Part shown: positions 1-12,247 of the stretch, in pieces | Layout: the number at the start of each line of letters is the position of its first letter | Numbering within the stretch: the stretch's first letter is position 1 | DNA from: Diphasiastrum complanatum | Taxonomy: Eukaryota; Streptophyta; Lycopodiopsida; Lycopodiales; Lycopodiaceae | NCBI GenBank assembly: GCA_029204225.1 | Contig: MU831905.1 | Location: 33,311 to 97,310, forward strand | Length of the DNA: 64,000 bases | Direction: 5' to 3' | Notes under the pieces: generated by a model | What the model saw: only the letters and a program-made list of their open reading frames with translations | Database searches by the model: none | Told to the model about the DNA's origin: nothing | Program-made: the position numbers and the translations under genes

Positions 1-1179
1 CCAATGCTTCAGTGACCTCCTATGCCTAAAGAGGCTTGGAAACATGCAATCAATCTCTCCTTAGCAACTGTATGGCCAATCTTAGCAACAGGAATCACTC
101 AAAATGATGCACTATAGCCTCCAAACAAAGCAAGGAAAAAAAGGGTGAAAAAAAGCTCCAAGAAATTGTTTTGCTTGCAAACTCCCACCTAATCACTGTA
201 TGCCCACTTCTGAGTGCTACATTCACGTTGCAATCATCAAGGCCTCCGCATAGAGTGCTCACACTACCCATTTGGCCACCTACTTCTCCCTCCACAAGCT
301 CCTCTTCTCTCCTAATGGCACGCTGGAAATGGGGGCTTCGCGTTACAGGTTCTTTTTTCTTTTGCGTTCCTGCATTCCAGAACACAGGGTCCCGAAATGG
401 CATTCCAACCCAACATTGAGCGGAACGCATTCCGATGCATCTACATTTTTAAATGATCATTCAAAAACACTTTTTATAGTATATAACATAGTTGCAGCGA
501 AACGCAATTTGCTGGGTTCGCGGTTCGCGAATCGCAATTCCGAGAACATGGAGAATAAAGTTACCAAAACACTTGTACATAGACTACCACTTATCCAGAA
601 ATACCAATTGTAGAGTAAACAATTGATCGATTATGGGGTCTCGGAGTTGGAGTTTAACCACTACGAGATTTCTTTGAACCTGAAATTTGCCACAGCACTT
701 TAATTTCACCTCCATCATCAAATCTAGCAAAAACATAAATAAAAAAATCAGTCTATGCAGCATTCCTAAACAGAACACTCAAAAAAGTCAAGCATTCCAA
801 AACATTGTGCAGGTATGCATGCTATTCTTATATTGAAGTTTTGCTTTCTATGAGAGTAACGAATTTAAAAATGGAACAAGATGTGGAGGGTTTTGCAAGA
901 GAAAGTTTGAGCACAAATATTGCAAATTAGCTAGATGCGATGGAAGGGCATCAAGTAAGAGCCATCTCAAAAGACATAGGGTAGATCAATAGGGAGTATG
1001 AACTGGGACACGCGATGACAAACCGAGATGTGGAGATGAAAATAGCCACCAAAAGCTTGAGAAGAAGGGAGAAGCATAAGAAAGTGGGATGATCTCTTGT
1101 GAAATGCTTAAGGTTTCAAGTGGCATTTCAAGGTAAAAAAAAATATGTTATATGCTCTAGTTTATGATTCAACCTATCG
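1..1179. other. Non-coding stretch, no gene recognised
   Basis: No reading frame here has a recognisable domain. Short open frames near 95-613 lie on both strands and look like chance frames. The stretch may be the 3' side or introns of the possible minus-strand gene described at 1180-1563, but I see no convincing exon in it. Confidence 0.4.
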
Positions 1180-1331
1180 TTACTGGTGCAATATAGCTTC
1201 ATTAAGTAGACTATAATTTTGAATTATCTCGGATTGAATTTCCTCATAAATAAAGTACATAAAGTCTTCTACCAAATTGTCGGCTTCAAACACAATAGAA
1301 AAACGATTTGAAAATAAAAGACATTCCAAAA
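1180..1331 (-). pseudogene. Possible terminal exon of an unrecognised small gene
   Basis: On the minus strand an AG acceptor-like site at 1333-1332 is followed by an open frame of about 50 codons ending in TAA at 1182-1180. The frame is rich in acidic and aromatic residues (for example EADNLVEDFMYFIYEE), which looks more like protein than chance. It may pair with the frame at 1429-1563, but the splice phases I can find do not match, so either another exon lies between or the gene is broken. I do not recognise the family. Confidence 0.25.
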
Positions 1332-1428
1332 CTAAACCAATTTAACTGTTGAGACCCTTGTGGTGCATTGCTTGAACGCAAACAAAGACAATATTGTAAC
1401 ACAAAACTGGAAAGCGTAAGAAAATTAC

Positions 1429-1563
1429 CACCGTCCAGCAAAGTTCATATATGAATCGTGTCAGCGGCCCATCGATATGAATTTTGGCCGAAGTGCTTGA
1501 GGTCCTCCATTCGCGTATCCACTCATCGGTCACATACTTGCATTCGATTAAAAGTACTGACAT
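1429..1563 (-). CDS. Possible coding exon of an unrecognised small gene
   Basis: The frame starts at ATG 1563 (an in-frame stop lies two codons upstream) and runs 45 codons to a GTAATT donor-like site at 1428. The peptide includes KYVTDEWIREWR and DGPLTRFIYELCW, whose Trp/Arg-rich composition is unlike the flanking AT-rich DNA. A candidate untranslated first exon lies upstream at about 3000-2904 with a GTAAGT donor, so a minus-strand transcript is possible. I know no family for it; it may be a gene remnant. Confidence 0.3.
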
Positions 1564-1959
1564 GATTCACGATGTGAATTGCCTTTTGATGGGAATAATA
1601 AAGGTCAAAGCTTCATCGTGTTTATGGTCACTTCCAGATGATGTTCTCTAAAGTCAAACCAAAGAACCGTGCTTTGTGTAACTTTTTCGGTATCCTGAAG
1701 ATCTGAGATTAGGACTTCTCATGCCGATGATCCCACTGTGCAAAATTTTAATTATAAGTTGATTAAAAGTGATATGCAGCTCATTCATATGAAAGTAGGT
1801 ATGAAACACTAATTTGTGAAGGAAAACCTGAAGTTACAAATGTCCCTGACATGCAAATAGAGAGCAAAGATAATTTCAAGTTCAATTCCAATCAGCCCAA
1901 CAAATCAGGACATACAAGAGAATAAAAACCATGATGTGCTTCCTTGTTAATGAATAAAA

Positions 1960-2790
1960 GCACTGCCCTAATGGCAACCTCTTTCACACTACTTAATTCA
2001 CACTGCCGGTTCTCGAAAACCCTAGTTGCTGAAATCTACAAGAAAAACCCTATCTCCAAATTAACCAGTTTCACACAAGATACAAGCACTGCCTTAATAG
2101 TCACCTTTTTTCACAGAGCTCAATTCACACTGCGTTTCTCAGAAACCCTAGTTCGCAATATCAACACAAAGCACCCTATTTGCAAATTATCCAGGTTTGC
2201 ATGAGGTAAAAGTACAGCAGAGATATTTTCCAGGCTGAGCAAGGGAAAACAAGCCGCTTCTCATCACTTCGTTACTTTCAATGCAGCTGAAAATAGATTG
2301 AATGAAATCAATCAACTACAGTTTCTCATCGATCCTACTTCACAAAATTGACAATTAAAACCTTATATGCAAGTTATCTACTTTCCTACATAAGTTAAAA
2401 TTACAGCAAACGAGGAAAAACAAGCCTTTTTTCATCACTTCCTTCATTCCGATGCTTCTACATTTAGCATTTCGAAATAAGTTTAAAATAAATGATATCA
2501 ATCTTCAACTGCCATTCCTCATAAATCCCTAGTTCATAAAATCGAGACAAAAAACAACCTATTTGCATATTATCTACTTTCACATAAGGTAAGAATACAG
2601 CACAGAGATTGTTCAAGCAGGGCAAGGGAAGCAATCCGCTTTTCATCACTGCCTTCACTTCAATGCAGCTACATTTAACATTTCAACACGCATTGCAATC
2701 CATGGAATCAACTGCCGTTCCTCATATATCCTAGTTCAAAAAATCGGCACAAAACAAACCCTATTTCCAAATCAATCTTCAGTTGCTGAC
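1960..2790. repeat. Imperfect tandem repeats, period about 125-200 bp
   Basis: A block of the type 'ttctca..ccctagtt..aa.atc..ca.aa...cctattt' recurs near 2007, 2132, 2322, 2512 and 2710. Most copies are followed by 'aagtacagca..gag' and 'caatgcagct' segments. Spacing is about 125 bp, then 190-200 bp. Copies are diverged, so the array is old. It would lie in the first intron if the candidate minus-strand gene is real. Confidence 0.55.
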
Positions 2791-2903
2791 TCTAAAATCA
2801 TAAAGCATACTTTGCTAACTGCGACCGAGCAGTAGTAGCTTGCTTATTTGTGTGCAGCCGTCAAGAGAATGAACATAAATGCAACGAAAGAGGTGGCACT
2901 TAC

Positions 2904-3110
2904 TTGTGACGATCGTGTATTGGATCGTCAAAGGGCAAGCGCCTTCTAAAGTAGTAGCAGCAAAAGGAGGAGATAGAGAGAGGGTGAGTGATGGGCCTTA
3001 ACCACACTCCCGCGCTTTTAATCCGCCCAGTCAGATGTACGCCACGTTCACACAGTGTCGGCCATCCGAGGGCTCATGTTTATTGACGTGGCAAATATCT
3101 GACTGCAGGT
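2904..3110 (-). promoter_or_regulatory. Candidate promoter and untranslated first exon, minus strand
   Basis: On the minus strand a GC/CpG-richer segment with an ATTAAAAG box (rc of about 3016-3025) precedes a CT-rich leader containing CTCTCTCTATCTCC (about 2985-2960). A GTAAGT splice donor begins at 2903. This arrangement is typical of a plant first exon. Coding exons downstream are only tentative (1180-1563). Confidence 0.3.
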
Positions 3111-4329
3111 GTGCGGAATTTTGAGAATGGAAAAGGCGAGGGAAGACTTGAGGAGTACGTAGCTCTATGAAAAGTTCAGATCTCATGAAGGATGATGCTT
3201 TAAGTTCCCCACCAAAGTTTCACAAACTCCCGTGTATGCTTCGGCTTCTTACGCCGTCGACCTAAAGTCGTCACAATTATGTTAGTCGTTAGTTAGCTTC
3301 GACCTATAGTCATCACAGTTCTGTTAGTGGTTAGTTAGCTGAATTTGTTAGCACTAATTGATGTGTTGTTGCCCACCTGCACCTAGTGGTTGTGGTTAGT
3401 GCTAACTTAGCTAATTACTGCTCACTGGAAACTCGGGTCACGTTGTTATTTTTATCAACGAGGTCATGATGGTGTTGCTCTGAAAATTGGATACTTTTTG
3501 CAAGAGGTCATGTTGGTGCTATTACTGGCTGGTGTTGCTCCAAAAGCTCGAAACCCTGCTGAAGGAGAAGGTGTTTGCTGCCAACGAAGAGAGATCGTTG
3601 AAGGTGTGTGATTAGCAGCACTGGAGTATTGCACTGGAGTATTGAAGGTGCGATGGTGAATGGAGGAGGGATGGTAAAGGCTGGCAGCTCACTAGGCATT
3701 CAAAAGCTTTCGGTCAGTTAACCATCCCCTTTCACGTTAATCAAGGAAGGATCGAAAGATATAATTGTGAGACCTTTATTAGATATGTATTCATCTATCC
3801 CTAGTGGGAGCAAGAAGTATGGGATATTTGTGGTGTACGGGGGTAGTCATTTATCCTCAGGCAAGGTAACATATTTTATAGTATATGTACTCCAGAGTGG
3901 CAACTAATGTTTTGTTGGGGAGCTCAAGTAGATATCAGCTTAGGTAGCACGATACTTATAGTAAGTATAATACAATATATCCCCTATAGGTCTGTGTCCT
4001 TGTTTGCTACCATTATGCATTTGGAATTTCAATTCTAACAAATATTTCTATTTTGTTCTTTATTAAGCTTTTCAAAGTTGTCTTCAACTTTGTGTAAACC
4101 GAGTAAAAAGATTCATGTTATGCTCATTGTAAATTTATTCCATCTTCTTTTTAATGTGATTGTTGTGTATCACACTTATCATGACTATCATAGATGTCTA
4201 GAAAGAGTGTCATAGATGGCCTAAGGAAATCGGCCATTTCATACGCATGCGGTCCATTGTAGACTTTACTTCATGTTCAGGTGCAGTAAATTGTAGTGAA
4301 AGTGGAAAACAAAAGAATATAAGAATTTG
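3111..4329. other. Non-coding stretch, no gene recognised
   Basis: No recognisable coding signal. A short near-duplication lies at about 3255-3345, where a 'tcgacctaNagtcntcaca' motif followed by 'gttagtNgttagttagc' occurs twice. 'aggtcatgNtggtg' also recurs near 3462 and 3507. The rest may be old retrotransposon non-coding sequence. Confidence 0.4.
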
Positions 4330-4757
4330 ATCTTCTACTTAGAAAATCTGCGGTGGCCAACACTTTCCGTAATTGGCTTCCGTTGACTGGTGAGGCCAAG
4401 GACGTTCCATCGAACATTGTTAATTTCACAGCCCCCTGTGACATGATTTCCTTAATATAATAAGGCTCTCGCCTGTGAACTTTAACTTTTCCTAGACCAC
4501 CTGAGTTTTGTAAACTAGGACCAAGTCACCATTATGCATATCCTTTTTATGCAATCTGCAGTCGTGCCAAGTCTTTCATCGTGCCTTTTCTGTTGTAAGT
4601 GCATGGACTGCCAATAACCATGTTTCACATAATTTGTGCAAGGCTTCATGTCGTAGCTGTAAAGACTTGCTGTTAATCCTTCTATAACTGCAATATAGAG
4701 CGATGGAATAAGGAATTCTACTAGCATCACGGTGTCTCCAACTGAAATAGTGTATTA
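4330..4757 (-). mobile_element. Ty3/gypsy pol fragment (C-terminal end of integrase region)
   Basis: Read on the minus strand with frameshifts, this gives the post-integrase tail of a gypsy polyprotein: a DLVLVYKTQ-like segment, then YYIKEI, GAVKL and SPVNGSQLRK. The same order of motifs is seen in the gypsy copy at 25358-25660 (YKVVEIGPNG, DTPINGSELR). The fragment ends exactly where the TRIM LTR begins at 4758. It is a dead remnant. Confidence 0.6.
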
Positions 4758-4903
4758 TGTTAGAAAGTGTCAAGGCTATAGCCCTTGCACAACACTCTAG
4801 GAACACAAATGGATGAGTAGCTCAATGGAAGAGCACCCCACCGGAATGGGGGAGGTATCCCTAGCCCGTCGACCGCACACACCAAGTGTAAAAACTTTTC
4901 ACA
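4758..4903 (+). repeat. TRIM long terminal repeat, copy 1 (LTR1)
   Basis: This is a 146 bp LTR starting TGTTAGAAAG and ending TTTTCACA, so it has TG...CA ends. It is followed with no gap by a primer-binding site at 4904-4916. The middle (about 4811-4876) resembles a tRNA gene: the A-box-like part is present, but about a dozen bases including the B box are deleted relative to LTR2 and LTR3. No clear 5 bp target duplication is seen: the left flank reads tatta, and the right flank of the array after 10413 reads tttgc. Confidence 0.75.
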
Positions 4904-4976
4904 TGGCATCAGAGCCGTGGTTGTGGGTGTGGTCTAGGCGAGTGGTAGCCGAAAAGGGCTATGCTTTGAGGGGGAG
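4904..4976 (+). mobile_element. TRIM internal region 1 (primer-binding site and polypurine tract, no genes)
   Basis: The whole internal region is only 73 bp. It opens with TGGCATCAGAGCC (4904-4916), one mismatch from TGGTATCAGAGCC, the complement of the initiator-tRNA-Met 3' end used by many plant LTR elements. It closes with the purine tract gagggggag (4968-4976) directly before the next LTR. There is no coding capacity, which defines a terminal-repeat retrotransposon in miniature that must be copied by proteins from other elements. Confidence 0.75.
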
Positions 4977-5110
4977 TGTTAGAAAGTGTCAAGGCTATAG
5001 CCCTTCCACAACACGGGTAGCTCAGTGGTAGAGCACTCCACCGGAATGGGAAAGGTCCTAGGTTCAATCCCTAGCCCGCGACCACACACACCAAGTGTAA
5101 ATACTTCTCA
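4977..5110 (+). repeat. TRIM long terminal repeat, copy 2 (LTR2), split at its end by a CACTA element
   Basis: This LTR starts TGTTAGAAAG immediately after the purine tract. It runs to ...acttctca at 5110, where the CACTA transposon begins. Its last bases ('caca') resume after the transposon at 10189-10192, just before a second primer-binding site at 10193. It lacks about 18 bp ('ctctaggaacacaaatgg') found in the other LTRs. It carries the best-preserved tRNA-like segment of the array. Confidence 0.75.
5013..5080 (+). promoter_or_regulatory. tRNA-like sequence inside the TRIM LTR (possible internal Pol III promoter)
   Basis: The segment contains TAGCTCAGTGG, a match to the Pol III A box (TRGYNNARNNG), with D-arm stem GCTC/GAGC. 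It also contains GGTTCAATCC, a match to the B box (GWTCRANNC core), within a perfect five-pair T-arm CTAGG/CCTAG. The D-arm resembles plant tRNA-Cys or tRNA-Gly genes (from memory). The acceptor stem pairs only in its inner part, so it is tRNA-like and not a functional tRNA gene. Equivalent segments occur at 10312-10384 and, on the minus strand, about 11050-11110. Confidence 0.65.
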
Positions 5111-5135
5111 CACTACAAGAAAAGGTGGCAAAAAT

Positions 5136-5740
5136 TGTGGAAAAAAAAATTTCGCAATTTTTTTTGGTCGAAATTGCGGGAAGCCAAAAAATTGCGGAAA
5201 AAATTCCGCAATTTATACCGGTATGGTAGAAATTGTAGAAAATCGTCCGCAATTTCTATCATCATGGCAGAAATTGCGAAAAAATTTGCAAAAAAATTCT
5301 GCAATTTTTGTCGTCATCACAGAATTTGCGGAAAAAAGTGTGGAAAAGATTTTTCGCAATTTTTTGGTAGTGGCCAAAATTGCGAAAAATGTTTTCGCGG
5401 AAGAAATTGTAGAAAACATTGAATAAAATTTTTCGCAATTTCTCCCGTCGTGGTAAAAATTGCAGACAAAATTGTGGAAACAAATTTTTGCAATTTTTAG
5501 GCCATGGCAGAAATTGCGAAAAATATTTCAGCGGCAGAAATTGCAAAAAAAATTGTAGAAAGTTTTCCGCAATTTTTCTCATCATGGTAGAAATTACAAA
5601 CAAAATAGCGGATTTTTTTTTTTTGCAATTTTTAGGCCATGGCAAAAATTGCGGAAAACTTTCCGCGACTGAAATTGCAGAAAAAATTGCAAAAAGTTTT
5701 CCGCAATTTGCAAAAAAAAATCTGCTATTTTTTTGGCTAG
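5136..5740. repeat. CACTA left subterminal repeat array
   Basis: There are more than a dozen copies of an AAATTGCGGAAA-like motif and its reverse complement TTTCCGCAATTT, commonly arranged as facing pairs about 20-40 bp apart. The single strand could therefore form many short hairpins. In En/Spm such subterminal motifs bind the TNPA protein. That role is inferred here from position and family. Confidence 0.75.
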
Positions 5741-5950
5741 CGTCGATTACCAAAACTTGGTAGACGCTATGGTCGACGCTGCTAGCGTCGACCATAGAGT
5801 CGGTTACCGGAAGCCGAATTGCTTGGCGCGTCGCGGGTTCTTTTCATTTCAATTTTCGATTTTTGAGCGCGAAGAGTAGGATATTTTTGCGCCTAGCGAT
5901 GGTGCTGCTCTCTATGGCTCTTCCAATGATGCTTGATCTTTCTTATGTTT

Positions 5951-6251
5951 TTTTGTCACAGCCAAGCTCTCTACCTTTTCACCATAGCCAAGGCTTGGAG
6001 AAAAAGTGGAACATTGGACAAAAAGGTGAGCACCATAGCCAACATTCAAAAGTTTACTTGTTTTTCTTTGATACATTTGTGTTTATTGTTGTTTATGTTC
6101 TTTTGTCACAGCCAAAGCTCTTTACCTTCTTACCATAGCCAAGGCTTGAGCAAAAAGTTAAGCATTGGACACAAAGGTAAGCACCATAGCCAACATTCAA
6201 AAGTTTACTTGTTTTGCTTTGTTACATTTGTGTTTATTGTTGTTTATGTTC
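5951..6251 (+). repeat. Two tandem copies of a 150 bp unit inside the CACTA element
   Basis: The unit starts 'ttttgtcacagccaa' at 5951 and again at 6101. It includes 'accatagccaaggctt', 'accatagccaacattcaaaag' and 'gtttattgttgtttatgtt' in the same order. The copies are about 90% alike by eye. They are followed at 6300-6660 by shorter reiterations built on 'gtaaagctt' and 'ggagtaaag'. These could be non-coding leader or intron sequence of the transposase gene. Confidence 0.7.
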
Positions 6252-7112
6252 TTTTCTCTCTCTCATTGACACTCTTTTTCTTTTTTTTTTCATCAGAGTT
6301 AAAGCTTTTCAAAAGCTTGAGGTAAAGCTATTTAAAAGCTTGTAAACCTTTTCAAAGAGAGCATAAGAAAGCTTCTCAAAATGTGTAAAGCTATTTAAAA
6401 GGGTGTAAAGCTTGGAGTAGGGCTTGGAGTAAAGTAAGTTTTTTGAAACTTTATCTCTCTCATTAACACTCTTTTGTTTCCCTTTCATTAGAGTTAAAGT
6501 AGTTGGAGTAAAGCTTGGAGTAAAGCTTGCTCTCCCTCTCCCTCTTTGTCTCTGTCTGTCTCTCTCTCTCATTGACACTCTTTTTCTCACTTTTATCACA
6601 GTATCTTCAGTTTGGAGTAAAGTTTCTTGGGGTAAAGCTTTTGAAACAAAGTTTTTGGAGACAAGGTGAGCATTGTTTATTGTGAATCTTGTTTATTTGT
6701 TTTGTTGAAATATTGTTGTTTTGTTTTATTAAAATCTTATTGCTTTGTTTGTGGGTATTTTCTTTCAATTGAAACTTTCTAAAATAATGTGAAGAGCATA
6801 TGCTACATCTTGATAAAGATAAACGTTTTAAAATCATGAAAACAAGTAAGACAGTTGAAAAGGGCTTTAGTGTTTAGAGTTTAGATTAAAGGATTTATAG
6901 AAAGAGTATACATGAGGACATGATATAAGAGGTTTAGGGTAAAAGATTTAAATTAAAGATTTAGAAACAGTGGATCAGAGGTAAGGATTATCAAAAAAAA
7001 ATTGAATAAAAAGAGAATAAAGTTTATGTTTAGGTTTGTGGTTATAATTAATTAATTTTATGTTTTATGTTCATCATTGTTATCTTAATCGTAGTTCATT
7101 TTTAATATGCAG

Positions 7113-9030
<1,918 letters not shown>

Positions 9031-9599
9031 TGAAAGACTGTACAAATGTAGATGAAGATGATAAAAAATTTATCCCAGGTTAGTTCGCTTTCTCATTTCT
9101 TCTCTCTCTCTCTCCATCTCTTTCTTTTGAAACTTGGTACGGTCCTAGCTATCTACATAAAGAGAGGGAGAGAGAGAGAGACAAAGAGAGAGAAAGAGAA
9201 AATGAGAAAGAGAGAGAGAATGAGATATATTCCTTATTTCAGTTTTGATCATGCATCATGTTGTTGTAGAGGAGGATCCAATGCTACAACAGTTGGGTTC
9301 AGCTCAGCCTTTATCTACAATTAAACAAATTTAACCTCACTTCTTTTTAAGAGTCTAATTATTACACATGTACTTTGAGACACAAGACAATGCATGGGAT
9401 GTCATACTCTAAATTGTGAAAGTCTTATAAAAAGTATGGACCTCATTAGAGAGATAGAGATAAGATTTCTAACAATTTCATAATTTTTTTTCGTATGTCA
9501 TGTAGCGTGCAACTATAGAGAAGGATCCGACGCCACGACAGTCATGTTTAGCTCAGCCGTTATCTGAGGTAAAAAACTTGCTATCGAGGTTTAGGATTT

Positions 9600-10160
9600 A
9601 GGGTTGGTGATATTTTTTGCAATTTTAGCCAACAAATTGTAGGTATTTATTCGTAATTTTTTCGGCAAAAATTGCCAAAACAGTTGCGAAAATTCATTTT
9701 CGCAATTTTTTTTTCAAAATATTGTATAAATTCGCAATTTATATTCTATTGCAAATTTATTTTCCACAAATTTTTGACACTATTTTGAAAAAAATTACGA
9801 AAATGTATTTTCGCAATTTTTTTCGCAATTTTTGCACAAAAATTGCGGAAAAATATCTGCAATTTTTGCCACAACAATCGTGGAAATAAATTTTCGCAAT
9901 TTTTTTGACAATTTTTGCCCAAAAAATTTGGCAAAAAATATTAGCCAAACAAATTGTGGAAATAGATTCCGTAATTATCATGCCTTTTCGCAATTTTTTT
10001 ATTGTTAATTTAGCCATAAAAATTGCGGAAAATTAGCCAAAAAAATTGCGGGACCGAAATTGCGGATTTGTCAAAAAAAATTGCGGAATCCGTTTCCGCA
10101 ATTTTTTTTGGCAAAAAATGGCAAAAAAAAAAAATTGTGGAAATTTCTGCAATTTTTGCC
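9600..10160. repeat. CACTA right subterminal repeat array
   Basis: This is the mirror of the left array, with many copies of AAATTGCGGAAA/TTTCCGCAATTT-type motifs in both orientations, interspersed with 'ttttttggcaaaaa' segments. It ends at the inverted terminal repeat 10161-10185. Confidence 0.75.
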
Positions 10161-10192
10161 ATTTTTGCCACCTTTTCTTGTAGTGTATCACA

Positions 10193-10269
10193 TGGTATCA
10201 GAGTCTTGGTTGTGGGTGTGGTCTAGGCGGCCGGGCGGTAGCCAAAAAGGGCTATGCCTTGAGGGGCAG
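10193..10269 (+). mobile_element. TRIM internal region 2
   Basis: It opens with TGGTATCAGAGTC (10193-10205), a primer-binding site with one change, and ends with the purine tract gaggggcag (10261-10269). It is the second internal unit of the tandem LTR-internal-LTR-internal-LTR array, separated from its left LTR only by the CACTA insertion. Confidence 0.75.
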
Positions 10270-10413
10270 TGTTAGAAAGTGTCCCTTGCGCAACACTCTT
10301 GGTACACAAATGGACGGGTGGCTCAGTGGTAGAGCACCCCACCGGAATGGGAGAGGTCCTAGGTTCAATCCCTAGCCCGCAACCATACACACCAAGTGTA
10401 AAAACTTTTCACA
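10270..10413 (+). repeat. TRIM long terminal repeat, copy 3 (LTR3)
   Basis: This 144 bp LTR runs TGTTAGAAAG to TTTTCACA. It carries the tRNA-like segment at 10312-10384 with intact A-box-like (TGGCTCAGTGG) and B-box-like (GGTTCAATCC) cores. It is missing 'aaggctatag' near its start. The sequence after 10413 is unrelated to the TRIM. Confidence 0.75.
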
Positions 10414-10439
10414 TTTGCTGGCTACATTATTTGTGTTTT

Positions 10440-10760
10440 ATACTGATCACCAATCACTCTGTATAGGATGAAAAAACTTGTAATACTGGGCGGATGACAC
10501 TACAATGTATAAAAATACCAATGAGTTTATCCAAAGCTGTGATGTTTGTCAATGAGCATGACGACCAAGTAAAGCAAACTTTGAGCCGTTGCATCCTATC
10601 TTGGCAAGGGCTCCATTTGAAAAGTGGGGTTTGGACTTTATTGCTCCAATACATTTAGCGACACGTGTGTAACAAGCAAGATACATCTTGTGGCTACTGA
10701 CTATATGACAAAATGGGTCGAAGCTAGGGCGTTAAGGGTAGCTAACGCAAGATCAACATC

Positions 10761-10819
<59 letters not shown>

Positions 10820-11018
10820 TTACTCACTTTGGCTATTCAATTGAGATAGTAAGTGATCAGGGAAGACATTTCTTGAACAATACTATCAAAATTTTGATGG
10901 ACGAGTTTTTAGTAGTTCACCGATTTTGTACTCCCCCCCTACTATCCAAGGGGTAATAATGGACTACATGTGGCGTTATGGACATTCCGCATGGCTTATA
11001 AGGCCAATGTCAATAATA
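10440..11018 (+). mobile_element. Ty3/gypsy integrase fragment
   Basis: With frameshifts the plus strand reads through gypsy integrase motifs in order: SCDVCQ (zinc-binding end), FEKWGLDFIAPI, YMTKWVEARAL, SDQGRHFLNNT (catalytic-core Asp region) and VVHRFCTPYYPRGNN, then LWTFRMAYKAN. A TA microsatellite (10764-10817) sits where a few residues between STSK and ITHFGY should be. The right end is cut by a TRIM copy at 11019. It is clearly inactive. Confidence 0.75.
10764..10817. repeat. (TA)n microsatellite inside a gypsy integrase remnant
   Basis: About 27 TA units replace a short coding stretch of the integrase fragment and do not restore a sensible protein. Confidence 0.95.
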
Positions 11019-11282
11019 TGTGAAAAGTTTTTACACTTGGTGTGTGTGGGAATTGAACCTAGGACCTCCCCCATTCTGGTGGAGTGCTCTTCCACTGAGC
11101 TACCCGTCCATTTGTGTTCCTAGATTGTTGTGCAAGGGCTATAGCCTTGACACTTTCTAACACTCCCCCTCAAGGCATAGCCCTTTTTAGCTATTGCCCG
11201 CCTAGACCACACCCACAACCATGGCTATGATACCATGTGAAAAGATTTTACACTTGGTGTGTGTGGTCGGGCTTGGGACCTA
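11019..11282 (-). mobile_element. TRIM copy, minus strand: LTR, internal region, truncated second LTR
   Basis: Read on the minus strand, a truncated LTR (11282-11236) ends TTTTCACA and is followed directly by TGGTATCATAGCC (11235-11223), a primer-binding site with one mismatch. A short internal region ends in the purine tract gagggggag (11171-11163), and a full LTR follows (11162-11019). The full LTR carries the tRNA-like segment at about 11110-11050. In the truncated LTR the B-box part is lost. The copy interrupts a gypsy integrase. Confidence 0.75.
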
Positions 11283-12239
11283 GTGTCGAAAATCAGTGGG
11301 AATGAGCGGAAGCTAGGAGCGAGCTTGGTGTGTGGATCAGAAGCACCACAGTTAGCAGCAGAACGTTCAAATTGAAAGATTCACTGATGCACAAAGAACG
11401 ATACAGTAGTAGGACTGAAAGATTGCACTCTGATTAATATCAAAACGGTGAGTACAATTGCTTGAAGTGATAACTTCAGCTTACAGTTGTTGTGAGCGTG
11501 ATAACGATGGCTATTTTTTTTAAATGAATAATTCCAAAAATCAGAAGAAGTTTTCTGATGAAGATTCTAGGATAAATATCTTACAAAATATCTACAACTA
11601 CCTTTTGTTGCAGTTATTACAACCGCCTCATTATAGTTAATGCATGTACAAAGTGGGCGGACTGTCAACGTGAAGTCGTTGGTTCGAATTTAGACCGATA
11701 GTATTGAAATTTACAAGTATCGAAAATATACAATGACTCAAAAAATATAGAATTTTTTGAGTCGATCCAGTGTCGAAAAATTCTGCAAACTCAAAATGTA
11801 GCAAATTACTTAAACTCCAAAAAACTCAAGTACAAATGAACTTAGCATGCTCTCTAATAGGAACTCGAATTAGGGAGTGCTTGATGTTCATTGGACCCTT
11901 TTTCTCCTCCTCTAAATATGATTGGTTGAGTGACTTATGAGTCCTCAAACTTGATTGGACCAAATAGGTGAAAATCTCTCTTTTGGTTGGTCACTAGATC
12001 TTATGCCAACACATAGGGATGAGTCACATATCCAACCTAATCTTGACACTTGTAGCAAGCCTTAGCTAGCTCGAGCCATATGAAATGTTACTTTTGGACT
12101 AATCATGGAATTACAAGTGTACTTACTCGAGTTGCCTCCTAAGCCAAAATTGGCCTTATCACCTACTCACACATAGATGGACATATAAAAGTTTATCAAA
12201 CCCCCTAACTCAACATAGATAGCTTTTTCATTTTTCACA
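11283..12239 (-). mobile_element. Probable 3' LTR and flank of a degenerate copia (minus)
   Basis: On the minus strand a purine tract (AGGAGGAG, 12247-12240) follows the RNase H remnant. An LTR-like start TGTGAAAAATGAAAAAGC begins at 12239. The same start occurs at 14188, where it would be the 5' LTR, and the two agree for about 60 bp. I could not place the other end of this LTR. The rest of the interval has no recognisable gene. Confidence 0.4.
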
Positions 12240-12247
12240 CTCCTCCT

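Noticed and set aside
4811-5080. A tRNA gene, or a tRNA-derived SINE, at the A-box/B-box sequence
   Set aside because: The outer acceptor stem does not pair and the anticodon arm is irregular. The segment lies inside repeats with TG...CA ends, a primer-binding site and a purine tract, so a TRIM LTR explains it better than a SINE or a real tRNA gene.
5025-5795. Several long overlapping frames on both strands (up to 177 codons)
   Set aside because: All are low-complexity translations (Asn/Phe/Lys-rich) of the CACTA subterminal repeats. Repeat structure keeps many frames open.
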